Positions 36,610 to 45,394 of a stretch of DNA of 64,000 nucleotides are shown here, piece after piece. The stretch is from an uncultured Pelagibacteraceae bacterium (GTDB lineage: Bacteria > Pseudomonadota > Alphaproteobacteria > Pelagibacterales > Pelagibacteraceae). The stretch's first letter is position 1. The number at the start of each line of letters is the position of its first letter. The translations under genes and the position numbers were made by a program. The stretch lies in assembly GCA_902580275.1 (NCBI GenBank), contig CACHJZ010000006.1, forward strand, positions 17,375 to 81,374. Reading direction: 5' to 3'. A model generated the notes under the pieces. That model was not told where the DNA came from. It did no database searches and was given only the letters and a program-made list of their open reading frames with translations.

Positions 36610-38043
36610 CTAGGCATTTTCATATTTTTGCTGAACTGACATAACATAACTATTGATAGTTTCTAAAGTTTTAAGTGTTTCTGCATCATTCTCATTATCG
36701 TACTGATCTCTAAGTGTATCAATTTCTGAAAAACACATATTAACAGTCCACCATCTTTCTTTTTTTTCGCTCAAAATCCTTTTAGCTATTCCTCTTTTTA
36801 CGGAGTTAAAAATATCTTTTGGTAAAGTATCTGGTGATTCTTGATATATGATTTTTTTTCCAAAAGCTCTCATTCTTTCATCATCAAATTTATCAAGTAA
36901 CTTGAGTTTATCCTTCCAAGATGCACTGTGCCAGGCTGGAAATAAAGCTGTATCTTTGTTTGAAGTAAATTTTGTATATATACTTTCTTCAGCATAAATA
37001 TCCTCTTGGGATTTAGTTTGTTCTTTTTCCTCTGCATTTTCTCTTAAAGCGGTTAAGATATTTTGAGAAAATTTTTCATTGGTTCTTATCAACTCAGCTC
37101 TTTTTTTTAATAAATCTGATGTCATTACATTATATGGTTCGAACTTCATGCCTTCTTCGGCATCCAAAATCACTGGCGCCTTATTAGATCTAATTGTCCT
37201 TAGAAATTTAGGTGATTTTTTCATTTCGACCTTAAGCTCGTTTATTGACATATTGAGTAATGGAACTGGATCAACTCTTAAGTCTACAGCTTGTCCCCAC
37301 TGATAAACAGGATGTATACAATATTTGGGATGTAAAGGTGTGCATAAATGGAATTTATTTTTTCCATAGTAGTATTCTACCAAAGTAATCATTTGCTCCT
37401 TTTTAAAAATGGTCTCTGTATCTGCCTTACTGTAGGTTCTTAAAAGCGATGGCCATAGTTCTGGTTTACTTTTCTCTTTTACAAGTTTTAAGATTTTATA
37501 AGTGTTAATTGCGTCTACTTGTGCTGTGTGGGCAGCTGATACATCTAAGCCTTGAAGCCTGCTAAGAGATTCGAGCTTCATACTGACGTTGCCTTTTTCA
37601 TTTAGCTCTGTTTTCAATATTTTGGGATTAACACCATATGCTGCTCTTATAATATTCAAGGCATCATGACGTTTATTTGGAGAAGCGTTAGTTATGTAGG
37701 GATATCTCAGGTTTTTAAAGAAAGATTTTCTAATAAGTTCACAATCGAAATTTATATTGGAGAAGCCCATGAAAATTGCTGGCGACCACTTCTTAAAAAT
37801 CTTTTCGACTTGATCAAGTAGCATGTAATTTGAAAGATTTGATTTAGTTAATTGATCAATTGTAGTTCCATTTACCAATAAGGCTTTAGCTTGTGGGATT
37901 TCTCCCTCAGGAATCCTTCCTCTTAGGTTAAATCTGTCAATTTCTTTGAAATTTTCGTCAATTAGAACTCCACCTATTTCAATTATTGAGGACCATTCTG
38001 TAATGGCCCCAGTGCTCTCTATATCATAAATAGCTATCTTCAT
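36610..38043 (-). CDS. sbcB: Exodeoxyribonuclease I
   Basis: Single-strand 3'-5' DNA exonuclease of the DnaQ (DEDDh) superfamily. The N-terminus reads IYDIESTG (D-x-E), GFSNINFDCELIRKSFF holds the next Asp, and AAHTAQVDAINTYKI the His-x4-Asp. The ExoI-specific region follows with LVEYYYGKNKF and HPVYQWGQAVDLRVD. 477 aa matches the family. It heads the sbcB-trxA leftward pair, and a RecB-fold nuclease and RmuC lie just upstream. Confidence 0.93.
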   Translation of the reverse strand: MKIAIYDIESTGAITEWSSIIEIGGVLIDENFKEIDRFNLRGRIPEGEIPQAKALLVNGTTIDQLTKSNLSNYMLLDQVEKIFKKWSPAIFMGFSNINFDCELIRKSFFKNLRYPYITNASPNKRHDALNIIRAAYGVNPKILKTELNEKGNVSMKLESLSRLQGLDVSAAHTAQVDAINTYKILKLVKEKSKPELWPSLLRTYSKADTETIFKKEQMITLVEYYYGKNKFHLCTPLHPKYCIHPVYQWGQAVDLRVDPVPLLNMSINELKVEMKKSPKFLRTIRSNKAPVILDAEEGMKFEPYNVMTSDLLKKRAELIRTNEKFSQNILTALRENAEEKEQTKSQEDIYAEESIYTKFTSNKDTALFPAWHSASWKDKLKLLDKFDDERMRAFGKKIIYQESPDTLPKDIFNSVKRGIAKRILSEKKERWWTVNMCFSEIDTLRDQYDNENDAETLKTLETINSYVMSVQQKYENA

Positions 38044-38161
38044 AATTTTTTCTTCTAGAAGTTTTTGATGTATTTAGGATTGTAAAAAGAATTTAACTTT
38101 TTGCGTCTAAACAAGTAGCTTCTAGTTAACTTAAACTCTTTTATTACTTGATTTAATAAAG

Positions 38162-38848
38162 TCAAGAAGTATTACTCATTTCATAAAACTTTTTTACTCT
38201 TCCTAAAAATAAGTTTTGATACATTTCTAATTCTGCACCTTCAATTTTAAATTCTTGGTACAAGTTATCCACAGTACATAATAAAATTACTCCTGCTTTC
38301 ATTTTTGTTCCATGAACAATATCGTGAGCCAGCGTATATGCTCCGAGTTGTAAAAAGTAATCCTGAATATAGTCTGATTTTTTTGGTTTATTGCTCTGCT
38401 TGAAATCAATACATACTTCTTGACCCATAAATTTTCCAATTAGGTCAGCCGTTCCGGCATATTTTTCTGGATAAAAAACAGTTTCTTCAATTCCATAAAT
38501 TTCTTCTAACTTTCCCTTAATTCCTTTCTCAATTATTTCTTTAGCCATAATTTTATATTGCTCGTTACTTTCAAAAAAACTTTCATTCACTCTGCCCTTT
38601 AAATAATCTTCAATATATGAATGCATAGATGAGCCTCTTGAGGATGCTTCAGTTTTAATTCTATTTGCTTCTTTATAACCAACTCGCTGTTTCCACAATT
38701 CAAGCGATGCTTTATCCTCTTCTGACTTAGTGGCCGAAAGTATTGATGTCACGCTTGGAAGCTTTTTATCACCAAATAAGTACTTTCTAAAACCATCTTC
38801 ATTTGAACGAGAAGACTTAGGATAATTAAACTTGTTATTCCACTTCAT
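38162..38848 (-). CDS. RecB-like PD-(D/E)XK exonuclease (MGME1-like)
   Basis: Predicted DNA exonuclease, 228 aa. The RecB-family motif set can be read in order: H76 (RGSSMHSYIEDYL), E121, GTAD135, the D148-F-K150 core in EVCIDFKQS, and Q167-x3-Y171 (LQLGAYTLA). The arrangement resembles the mitochondrial MGME1 / phage exonuclease group. LPSVTSILSAT near residue 30 is also typical there. Flanked by sbcB and rmuC, it looks like part of a DNA-processing set. Substrate is not known. Confidence 0.85.
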   Translation of the reverse strand: MKWNNKFNYPKSSRSNEDGFRKYLFGDKKLPSVTSILSATKSEEDKASLELWKQRVGYKEANRIKTEASSRGSSMHSYIEDYLKGRVNESFFESNEQYKIMAKEIIEKGIKGKLEEIYGIEETVFYPEKYAGTADLIGKFMGQEVCIDFKQSNKPKKSDYIQDYFLQLGAYTLAHDIVHGTKMKAGVILLCTVDNLYQEFKIEGAELEMYQNLFLGRVKKFYEMSNTS

Positions 38849-38884
38849 CCAATGCTTATATTGTTTATTTATAATAAAATGAAA

Positions 38885-39937
38885 TTAATTTTTAAGTTGT
38901 TTTGAACTTTCTGTAAATTTTTCAACATTTTCATTTTTTGCAGCAATTTCAACTTGCTCGGGATCTTTTATATTTTCTAAAGTTCTTGAAATAGATCTTG
39001 CATCTTTACCAAAGTTATCAACCACAGTCATTGCCTCTTCAAGTTTTTTTCTTAACAACAATATATTATCAAAGTGTTTCGAAAAACGTGTCGATATGAT
39101 TTTTAAATCGTCGTAAATCTGAGTAGCATGTTTTTGAACTTTTAGAGTTTGGAAACCTAAATGAAAAGACTGTATTAATGCACAAATTGTATTTGGTCCT
39201 GCAATTGTAACCTTGTATTTTTTTCTTAGTTCCTCCATTAAAAGTTCCTTGGTTTTTGGATCTCTGTAACTTGCTAATTCAGCATAAAGTCCTTCGGTAG
39301 GAACGTAGATAATCGCAAAATCGCAAGTTATTGGTGGATTTATATATTTTTGATTAACAGTTTTTGACTTCGACCTAAACGCAGAAGCCAATTCGTTTCT
39401 AGCAGATGATAATGCTTCTTTATCTTTATTTTGAAAAGCTTCATCAACTGCCTTATATTTTTCAATCGGCCAATGGCTATCTATAGGGCACAATACATCA
39501 TTTTGAAGTTTAACCGCGAACTCAACCAAATCTCTTGTCTCATCTGGTTTCATTTTAGCATTTGCAATGTATTGCGAAGACGGCAGTAAATCCTGAAGTA
39601 AATTAGCTAGTGAAAATTCGCTCAAACCTCCATACTGCTTAACCCCCGCCAAAATTCTGCTAAAATTTGATTGTGAATTTTGAATATCCTCAACTTGTTT
39701 ATTAAAAGAGGCTACTTTTTCATCTACCCTTGATAAAGTTCCCGTCATATCTTTTGCAACTTCTTTACTCATATTACTAAAAGACTCATTAAGTGAAACT
39801 TTTAATCCTGTGATGTCATCCTTAATCTTTGACAGTTCTGTAAAATCTTCTTTATTCGAGTTTTTTTGAAGTTTCAAAAATAAATAAACGTTAAAAAACA
39901 ATACAGCCGCTACTAAAATAATTATTAATATATCCAT
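38885..39937 (-). CDS. rmuC: DNA recombination protein RmuC homologue
   Basis: RmuC-family protein, thought to be a nuclease limiting rearrangements. Order: one N-terminal membrane helix (about 3-18), a coiled-coil region with SRVDEKVASFNKQVED, then the conserved domain with YGGLSEFSLANLLQDLLPS, FAVKLQNDVLCPIDSHWPIEKY, FAIIYVPTEGLYAEL and ITIAGPNTICALIQSFHLGFQ-like (VTIAGPNTICALIQ) segments. 350 aa. It is 36 nt upstream of the RecB-fold nuclease gene on the same strand. Confidence 0.9.
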   Translation of the reverse strand: MDILIIILVAAVLFFNVYLFLKLQKNSNKEDFTELSKIKDDITGLKVSLNESFSNMSKEVAKDMTGTLSRVDEKVASFNKQVEDIQNSQSNFSRILAGVKQYGGLSEFSLANLLQDLLPSSQYIANAKMKPDETRDLVEFAVKLQNDVLCPIDSHWPIEKYKAVDEAFQNKDKEALSSARNELASAFRSKSKTVNQKYINPPITCDFAIIYVPTEGLYAELASYRDPKTKELLMEELRKKYKVTIAGPNTICALIQSFHLGFQTLKVQKHATQIYDDLKIISTRFSKHFDNILLLRKKLEEAMTVVDNFGKDARSISRTLENIKDPEQVEIAAKNENVEKFTESSKQLKN

Positions 39938-39968
39938 GATTCTATTATATGAGATAATATAGAATAAA

Positions 39969-40094
39969 ATGGAATTAGTAATTAAATTATTTGTATTAAT
40001 AAGTTTAATATTAGCTTTATATGTGTTGATACGTAATTTTGATGTCTTAAAAATAATATTAATATATTTTAAAGATTTATTATTTAGAAAATAA
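39969..40094 (+). CDS. Possible 41-aa single-helix membrane protein
   Basis: An ATG-to-TAA frame of 41 codons fills the gap between rmuC and hisG and runs convergently into hisG, overlapping it by 15 nt, as neighbouring convergent genes do. The peptide is hydrophobic at residues 3-22 and ends in LLFRK, so it would be a one-helix inner-membrane protein. There is no homology evidence, and AT-rich DNA often yields such frames by chance. Confidence 0.4.
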   Translation: MELVIKLFVLISLILALYVLIRNFDVLKIILIYFKDLLFRK

Positions 40095-40769
40095 CTTTAT
40101 TAAACCCTGTAACCCTTTTTTACTTTTTGATTTTTTTGAGCTCAGTAAGCAAGCTTGTGATTTTAGTATTTCACCATCACTTAAAGGTCTAAGGTGATTT
40201 TTTTTCATTGTAGTTCCTGTGCTGGAAATATCGCTTATTAACATAGCAGTATCCATTGCGGGCATTAATTCTGTACTTCCTAAAGACTTTACAATAGTGA
40301 AATTTGTAACGCCTCGTTTGTACAAAGCATCACGCGTAAGATTTGGGTACTTCGTGCCAATACGAATTAGTTTTTTGTTTTTTCTTCTATAATCTTCTGC
40401 AACTTCATCTAAATCTAAAGTTGTGAAAACATCGATAAATTCTTTTCGAACAGCTAGCTGCAAAGTAGCAAAGCCAAATTTAAGTTTCTTTTCAACTTTT
40501 ATATTTTTTTGAATATTTATCTCAGACTCCATCAGTAAATCAAAACCACTTATTCCTAAATCAATATTTCCTAAAGATAGTTGATCAATAATTTCTCTAG
40601 CATGAAGAAATAATACTCTTATATTTTTTCTACCCTTAACTTTGGCTACCAGCCCTCTTTCACCATCTTCGGTGTAAATTTTTAAATTATTTTTCCTGAA
40701 AATTTTTTCAGACTCTTCTTTAAGTCTTCCTTTTGAGACAATACCTATATTAATAATATCTTTATTCAT
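40080..40769 (-). CDS. hisG: ATP phosphoribosyltransferase, short form catalytic subunit
   Basis: First enzyme of histidine synthesis. The 229-aa protein is the short HisGs type lacking the C-terminal regulatory domain, consistent with an adjacent hisZ. Visible motifs: NIGIVSKGRLKEES, the LGNIDLGISGFDLL region, IRIGTKYPNLTRDAL and the phosphate loop VKSLGSTELMPAMDTAMLISD. It overlaps hisZ by 8 nt. Confidence 0.92.
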   Translation of the reverse strand: MNKDIINIGIVSKGRLKEESEKIFRKNNLKIYTEDGERGLVAKVKGRKNIRVLFLHAREIIDQLSLGNIDLGISGFDLLMESEINIQKNIKVEKKLKFGFATLQLAVRKEFIDVFTTLDLDEVAEDYRRKNKKLIRIGTKYPNLTRDALYKRGVTNFTIVKSLGSTELMPAMDTAMLISDISSTGTTMKKNHLRPLSDGEILKSQACLLSSKKSKSKKGLQGLIKLFSK

Positions 40770-41823
40770 AAACTCCCAAATTTACTGCCGCTCCAACTGC
40801 TGGTATTTTTCTAAGACCTAAATTTTTTGAGGACAAGTCGTTATATCTTCCACCTGCAATAAATGTTTTTGTCTTACCTTTTATTTTTACATCTATTGAA
40901 AATAAGAATGAGCTGTAAAACTCCACCTCTCTACCTCTACCGCTAGATGCTGAAAATTCGAATTTAAGATTTTTTTGGTTGGATGTTGAAATGGGAAAAA
41001 ATTCCTTTGCAACAGAAATATTTAAATTATATTTTTTATAAAAAGTGTTTAGTTTTTTTGGTGCATCTTTTAAAGAACATTTAATTTTAAGAAATTCTTT
41101 AATTATCTTTGAACTTGTTTTTCCTGTTCTAGTCAATCTTGGATCGTTGATTTTTCTCTCATATCGTTCAATTATTTCCTCATATGTTCTTCCAGCAATC
41201 ATTTTTTTTGGATATTCCTTTTTCATTTTCAAATATGTTTTGTGATCTCCTGCAACAATGAAGGGGTCTATGTCTGAATTGCTATCTAGCCTTTTTAGTA
41301 ATTGTGAAAAATATTCTTTATTCCAATAAAATTTAATAAGACGATCCTTCCATCTTTGGGGTATAGAAAGTTTTTGAATTAATAATTCGAATAGCTTAAA
41401 ATTACCAATTTCAACCTTAGCTTTTTTAAAACCTGTTTTTTTTAAAACTTTTATGGATGTATCTATTATTTCTCTATCATCTTTATTTTCATCTTTAGAT
41501 GAAAAAATTTCCATTCCTATTTGTTTTATTAAAATATTTTTCTTGTTATAGGATTTTCTAAATGCACTGCCAGTATAAAATACTTTTTCCTTATTAAATC
41601 TGTTTCCTTGAGCGTAACGTAATACTGAGGAAATTGTTAAATCTGGTCTTAAACATAACTCTTCGCCGTTTGAGTTATAAAATGAAAATAGATATTTTCT
41701 AAAATTTTCCCCCGATCTTTGCAAAATGTATTTGGTTTCCAAAACAGAGTCGAGTTCAATTTTGTTAAATCCCTGCGATTTAATTAATGCAAGGATTTTG
41801 TTAGATGAATTTTTTGATTTCAT
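40762..41823 (-). CDS. hisZ: ATP phosphoribosyltransferase regulatory subunit
   Basis: HisZ is a catalytically inactive HisRS-like protein that activates short HisG and mediates histidine feedback. The ATG at 41823 (MKSKNSSNKILALIKS) is preferred; an upstream in-frame ATG would lengthen the overlap with hisS. 353 aa. Class II synthetase-like segments remain, such as LCLRPDLTISSVLRYAQG and the later AGGRYNDLS, but the histidine motifs are eroded. Overlaps hisS by 23 nt; the hisS-hisZ-hisG order places two paralogues in tandem. Confidence 0.9.
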   Translation of the reverse strand: MKSKNSSNKILALIKSQGFNKIELDSVLETKYILQRSGENFRKYLFSFYNSNGEELCLRPDLTISSVLRYAQGNRFNKEKVFYTGSAFRKSYNKKNILIKQIGMEIFSSKDENKDDREIIDTSIKVLKKTGFKKAKVEIGNFKLFELLIQKLSIPQRWKDRLIKFYWNKEYFSQLLKRLDSNSDIDPFIVAGDHKTYLKMKKEYPKKMIAGRTYEEIIERYERKINDPRLTRTGKTSSKIIKEFLKIKCSLKDAPKKLNTFYKKYNLNISVAKEFFPISTSNQKNLKFEFSASSGRGREVEFYSSFLFSIDVKIKGKTKTFIAGGRYNDLSSKNLGLRKIPAVGAAVNLGVYE

Positions 41824-43198
41824 TGATAAAGTTTTCTTTTGGAATTGTAATTTGATTGTTTTCCCCTTTTGCGCCAAGCAAATTTTTCAGTGTAATGGTA
41901 TTCTCTTTAAACTCGTTTTCTCCACAAATTATCGCTACCGGACATCCTCTTTTATTTGCATAAGTTAGTTGCTTTCCAAGATTTTTTTCACTATCTAAAA
42001 AAATTTCAGAGTTAATTCTGTTATCTCTTAGAATTTTGAGTATTTCGTAATAGTTCTTGAGGTATTTTTTATCCATCACGCAAACAATTGCTGGTTTCTT
42101 GCTATCAACTTTTATTTGTCCTAACTGCAAAATTGCAAACAATAGTCTGTCTACTCCAATACTAAATCCGGTGCCTGGAATATCTACTCCTTTAAACCTT
42201 GATATTAGCTTGTTGTACTGACCACCTGAACAAATGCTGCCAATATCAACCTCCTTGCCCTTATTGTTAGTAATTTTAAATTTCACATTAGTTTCAACAC
42301 AGAATCCGTCATAATATGCGAGACCTCTTACAATTGTAAAATTAGTTTTAACCTGGTCGCTATAATCTCCATAACTTAAAATCTCATATAATTGCTCAAT
42401 TTCGTTGATGCCCTCTAGAGTGAGTGAATTTTTAAAATTTTTCTTAAGTTCTTTAAGGTCTTTAATTTTTAAGAAATCGATTATTTGAGATGCTTGATCA
42501 TCGCTTAAATTTGCACCTTTTGTAACTGCACCGCTTTTATCTTTTCTTTCTTTTTTCAATAAATCCTCAACACCTTTTAATCCAAAACCTGGTTTATCAA
42601 GCTTGTCTATTGCTCTCATAACTTTAACTTGTTTTTCCTCTGGAATTTTTAAGTCTTGTATTAAACCCTGGATTATTTTTCTATTACTCACGTTAATGAT
42701 AAATTGATCTTTTTTAAGCCCACAATTTATTAAAGTGCTTGCTATTAAATTGCATAATTCTGCATTTGATTGTGCTGGATTTACGTTTCCAACTATATCG
42801 CAATCTGCTTGTGTAAATTCTCTGTAACGAGCGTTACCAGCTTTTTCGTTTCTAAAAACATTTTGTATAGCATAACGTTTATAGGGAAGAGGAAGTTGTT
42901 GATTATTCTGTGCAACAAATCTGGCTAGAGGACTTGATAAGTCATATCTAAGTGTGATATTTTTCTCTCCATCATTAAAAGTAAATACATCAGACATAGG
43001 ATTGCTATCTTCATCTGCAAGAAATGACCCAATATTTTCACTTATTTCAAAAGATGGTGTTTCTAATGGTTCAAAACCATATTTTATAAAATTTTCCTCA
43101 ATTAACTTAAGAAGTTTCTTTTTGAGGTATAATTTTTTTTCCCATCTATCTTCAAAACCTGTAGGTAATCCAGGTATAAGCTTTTTATTTTTTTCCAT
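41801..43198 (-). CDS. hisS: Histidyl-tRNA synthetase
   Basis: Charges tRNA-His. I place the start at 43198 (MEKNKKLIPGLPTGFEDRW); the open frame extends further but only through the tRNA-His gene. Motif 2 reads VFRNEKAGNARYREFTQAD, the RNEKxG type of the alphaproteobacterial HisRS group rather than the RxERPQ type. Later, GLAYYDGFCVE and SGGQYNKLISRF are the histidine-binding motifs. 465 aa. The tRNA-His 3' end is 4 nt upstream, so no ribosome-binding site separates them. Confidence 0.94.
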   Translation of the reverse strand: MEKNKKLIPGLPTGFEDRWEKKLYLKKKLLKLIEENFIKYGFEPLETPSFEISENIGSFLADEDSNPMSDVFTFNDGEKNITLRYDLSSPLARFVAQNNQQLPLPYKRYAIQNVFRNEKAGNARYREFTQADCDIVGNVNPAQSNAELCNLIASTLINCGLKKDQFIINVSNRKIIQGLIQDLKIPEEKQVKVMRAIDKLDKPGFGLKGVEDLLKKERKDKSGAVTKGANLSDDQASQIIDFLKIKDLKELKKNFKNSLTLEGINEIEQLYEILSYGDYSDQVKTNFTIVRGLAYYDGFCVETNVKFKITNNKGKEVDIGSICSGGQYNKLISRFKGVDIPGTGFSIGVDRLLFAILQLGQIKVDSKKPAIVCVMDKKYLKNYYEILKILRDNRINSEIFLDSEKNLGKQLTYANKRGCPVAIICGENEFKENTITLKNLLGAKGENNQITIPKENFINEIKKFI

Positions 43199-43202
43199 TT
43201 TT

Positions 43203-43277
43203 TGGTACCCTGGCTTGGGATCGAACCAAAAACTAAAGTTCCACAAACTTTCGTGATAACCATTTCACCACCAGGGC
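43203..43277 (-). tRNA. tRNA-His (GTG)
   Basis: 75 nt including encoded CCA. Acceptor GCCCUGG pairs with CCAGGGU; D stem GUGA/UCAC; anticodon stem AAAGU/ACUUU with loop UUGUGGA (anticodon GUG); T stem UUUGG/CCAAG with loop UUCGAUC. The discriminator, base 73, is A, not the usual bacterial C, so the diagnostic G(-1):C73 pair cannot form although a G is encoded at -1 (43278). A TATAAA (minus strand, 43288-43293) lies just upstream as a possible -10. Confidence 0.97.
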
Positions 43278-43333
43278 CTTTCTTTGTTTTATACTAATTG
43301 TCGTTAATTTTAAATTTATAATATGATTAAATT

Positions 43334-43391
43334 GCTAGCGTGCAGCCAGCATGGAAATGATGTCTGTGTGTATTTGCGATTTTGTAAATCG
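43334..43391. other. Two short hairpins in the tRNA-His / csp intergenic region
   Basis: Within the 227-nt gene-free stretch 43278-43504, GCTAGC-GTGCA-GCCAGC (43334-43350, 6 bp on the minus strand with a G-U) and CGATTT-TGT-AAATCG (43377-43391, 6 bp) form hairpins. The GC-rich first hairpin stands out from the AT-rich surroundings. Neither has a U-run. They may belong to a small RNA or leader; nothing identifies a family. Confidence 0.4.
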
Positions 43392-43442
43392 TTATAATCA
43401 TAAATGAGTTAAATACCTGAAAAAATTTTAAATGCAACAATT

Positions 43443-43488
43443 AATTGTATAGGGATTTGGAATTTAACCATTCATCCCTATTACAATT
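43443..43488. other. Long stem-loop directly downstream of csp
   Basis: AATTGT + ATAGGGAT (43443-43456) pairs with ATCCCTAT + ACAATT (43474-43488) through 14 base pairs with one bulged T (43482). A further 4-bp GAAT/ATTC helix lies inside. It starts 17 nt beyond the csp stop. It could end the csp transcript, protect its 3' end, or be part of a separate RNA; there is no adjacent long U-run. Confidence 0.6.
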
Positions 43489-43504
43489 ATTGATTTTTAG
43501 AAAA

Positions 43505-43717
43505 TTAAGATTTCTTTTGAAGTTTAACAGCCGAAGGTCCTTTAGGGCCATCTTCTATTTCAAACTGTATTTCGTCACCTTCATTTAGGAAACGAAGTCC
43601 TGCTTCTCTTACTGCGCTTGCGTGAACAAACACGTCTTTTTCCTTGTCTTCTCTCTCAATAAAGCCGTAGCCCTTTTTACCATTGAACCACTTGACCTTC
43701 CCGTTTAATGTACTCAT
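43505..43717 (-). CDS. Cold-shock domain protein
   Basis: 70-aa CspA-like nucleic-acid chaperone. RNP1 is [10 protein letters not shown] and RNP2 is VFVHASAV, both intact. N-terminal [15 protein letters not shown] and the C-terminal [11 protein letters not shown] are standard. It stands alone, with 106 nt to tRNA-Phe upstream and a strong stem-loop downstream. Which of the several possible csp paralogues it is cannot be told. Confidence 0.95.
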   Translation of the reverse strand: MSTLNGKVKWFNGKKGYGFIEREDKEKDVFVHASAVREAGLRFLNEGDEIQFEIEDGPKGPSAVKLQKKS

Positions 43718-43823
43718 ACTTTTTTTACTCTTTCTTCTAATTGTTTACTTATAGCTAAATTAGCTGAAGACTAGTTATTAGATTTTAAAATTTAATGCAA
43801 GCGTTTAATTTTGAATTTTGAGG

Positions 43824-43896
43824 TGGGTCCCCCTGGAAACGAACCAGGTCCTAACGCTTTTCAGGCGTTCGTGCGCACCAGCTACACCAGAGACCC
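43824..43896 (-). tRNA. tRNA-Phe (GAA)
   Basis: 73 nt without CCA. Acceptor GGGUCUC pairs with GGGACCC; anticodon stem AACGC/GCGUU with loop CUGAAAA (anticodon GAA); T stem CCUGG/CCAGG with loop UUCGUUU. The following bases are CCT, so CCA is not encoded, unlike tRNA-His and tRNA-Thr in this window. It begins 5 nt after the infA stop and is probably cut from an infA read-through transcript. Confidence 0.96.
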
Positions 43897-43901
43897 ATTA
43901 A

Positions 43902-44117
43902 TTAAAATCTAAAAATTATTCTCCCTTTAGTTAAATCGTAAGGTGTTACCTCTACAGTTACATTGTCACCTTGAAGAACTCTAATTCGATTTTTCCTAAG
44001 CTTTCCAGCTGTATGCGCTGTGACTATATGATTGTTCTCTAACTTAACTCTGAACATTGCATTTGGAAGTAGGTCAATAACTTTCCCTTTGAATTCCAAT
44101 AAATCTTGCTTTGACAA
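43902..44117 (-). CDS. infA: Translation initiation factor IF-1
   Basis: 71-aa OB-fold factor binding the ribosomal A site during initiation. The sequence [20 protein letters not shown], then [20 protein letters not shown] and [11 protein letters not shown] is diagnostic and nearly canonical. It is 2 nt downstream of hisD and upstream of tRNA-Phe, so it is part of the murA-DUF2948-hisD-infA leftward run. Confidence 0.97.
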   Translation of the reverse strand: MSKQDLLEFKGKVIDLLPNAMFRVKLENNHIVTAHTAGKLRKNRIRVLQGDNVTVEVTPYDLTKGRIIFRF

Positions 44118-44119
44118 AC

Positions 44120-45394
44120 TTAGTTTCTCCTTATTCTAGATTTTATACTTTGAGTATGACCATGTAATTGTTCAAACTCCGAAAGAGTTATAGCTGGATT
44201 TCCAATTTTTTCTACCCCTAATTTACTTAATGTTACAATTGATATTTTTTTAGTAAATTCATTTAAATTTAAACCTGAACTAAATTTTGAAGACCCAGAA
44301 GTTGGCAAGACATGATTGGTTCCAACTGTATAGTCTGATGCGCTCATCGGAGTATTAGGTCCATTACAAATACTGCCAGCATTTTTGATTTGGTTTTCAT
44401 ACTTTTTAAAATTTTTTACATTAAGTTCAAGATGTTCTGGTGCTATTTCGTTTATTGCTTCAATTATTTGTTTATTATTCTGTACTAATACAAATAAACC
44501 ATTTTTTCTTAATGACTTTGTGGCGATAATTTTTCTAGGTAGGTCGCTTAAAATTTGTTTAACTTCTATTAATGCTCTTTTTATCAAATTTTTATCTTTA
44601 GTGACTAGTATGCATTGACTATCTGGGTCATGTTCCGCTTGTGAAACTAAAGATGTTGCGACTTGAGATAAATCTGAATTTTTATCCGCAAGAACACATA
44701 TTTCGGATGCTCCAGCAAACATTGTTTCTGTACCCAAAATCTTTCCGGATAATTGTCTTTTAGCCTCTGCCACATACCTATTACCTGGCCCAACTACTTT
44801 ATTTACTTTTTGAACAAATGCTAAGCTTGCAATTGCTTGTGCTCCTCCCATTGAAAAAATTTCTTTGATACCTAATTTTTTTGCTGCGTAAAGAACTGCA
44901 GGATTTAATTTATTATTTATTTTTGGTGTAGCTAATACAATTCTTTTTACTCCTGCTATTTTAGCAGGAATACAATTCATTAATAAGGTTGAGGGCAAAT
45001 TACCTGGAACATATACGCCAACCGAGTCGATGGGAATAGTTTTATATTCTAATTTATTTTTATATTTATCTACCAATTTTATTTTTTTTAAATTTCTAGC
45101 TTGCAATCTATGAAATTTAGAAATTCTTTCATAAGCATAATCAATTGCCTTTTTTACATTTTTGTCCAGACACTTAATTGAATTATTAATCCTTTTTTTA
45201 GATAAGATTATTTCCTTATTTTTAGAATATTTATACTCATATTTTTTTAGAGCTTTTAACTTGTTTTTTTTAACATCATTTATAATTTTATTAACTAGAT
45301 CAACGTCACTATTATTTGAATTTCTTCTTTGATCTAGAAAATTAATTAATTTATTATGTCCTGATCTGTGATTGTATTTAATAATCTTAATCAT
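44120..45394 (-). CDS. hisD: Histidinol dehydrogenase
   Basis: Zinc enzyme for the last two steps of histidine synthesis. Seen: [21 protein letters not shown]-type NAD region (GVYVPGN), [25 protein letters not shown], the catalytic EHDPDSQ, and [17 protein letters not shown] with the zinc His and later GHTQSI. 424 aa is normal. Its 5' end overlaps the DUF2948 gene by 8 nt, the usual alphaproteobacterial order murA-DUF2948-hisD. Confidence 0.95.
   Translation of the reverse strand: MIKIIKYNHRSGHNKLINFLDQRRNSNNSDVDLVNKIINDVKKNKLKALKKYEYKYSKNKEIILSKKRINNSIKCLDKNVKKAIDYAYERISKFHRLQARNLKKIKLVDKYKNKLEYKTIPIDSVGVYVPGNLPSTLLMNCIPAKIAGVKRIVLATPKINNKLNPAVLYAAKKLGIKEIFSMGGAQAIASLAFVQKVNKVVGPGNRYVAEAKRQLSGKILGTETMFAGASEICVLADKNSDLSQVATSLVSQAEHDPDSQCILVTKDKNLIKRALIEVKQILSDLPRKIIATKSLRKNGLFVLVQNNKQIIEAINEIAPEHLELNVKNFKKYENQIKNAGSICNGPNTPMSASDYTVGTNHVLPTSGSSKFSSGLNLNEFTKKISIVTLSKLGVEKIGNPAITLSEFEQLHGHTQSIKSRIRRN

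Noticed and set aside
38052-38061. CTTCTAGAAG palindrome, with a second CTTCTAG nearby at about 38118, as a regulatory site
   Set aside because: Ten AT-biased bases with no centre; such palindromes are expected by chance in this composition.
38102-38110. TGCGTCTAA resembling half of the 18414 palindrome
   Set aside because: Only a half-site with no inverted partner, in an unrelated gap.
43199-43246. N-terminal extension of HisRS
   Set aside because: The extra codons are tRNA-His read in one frame; conserved HisRS sequence starts at 43198.
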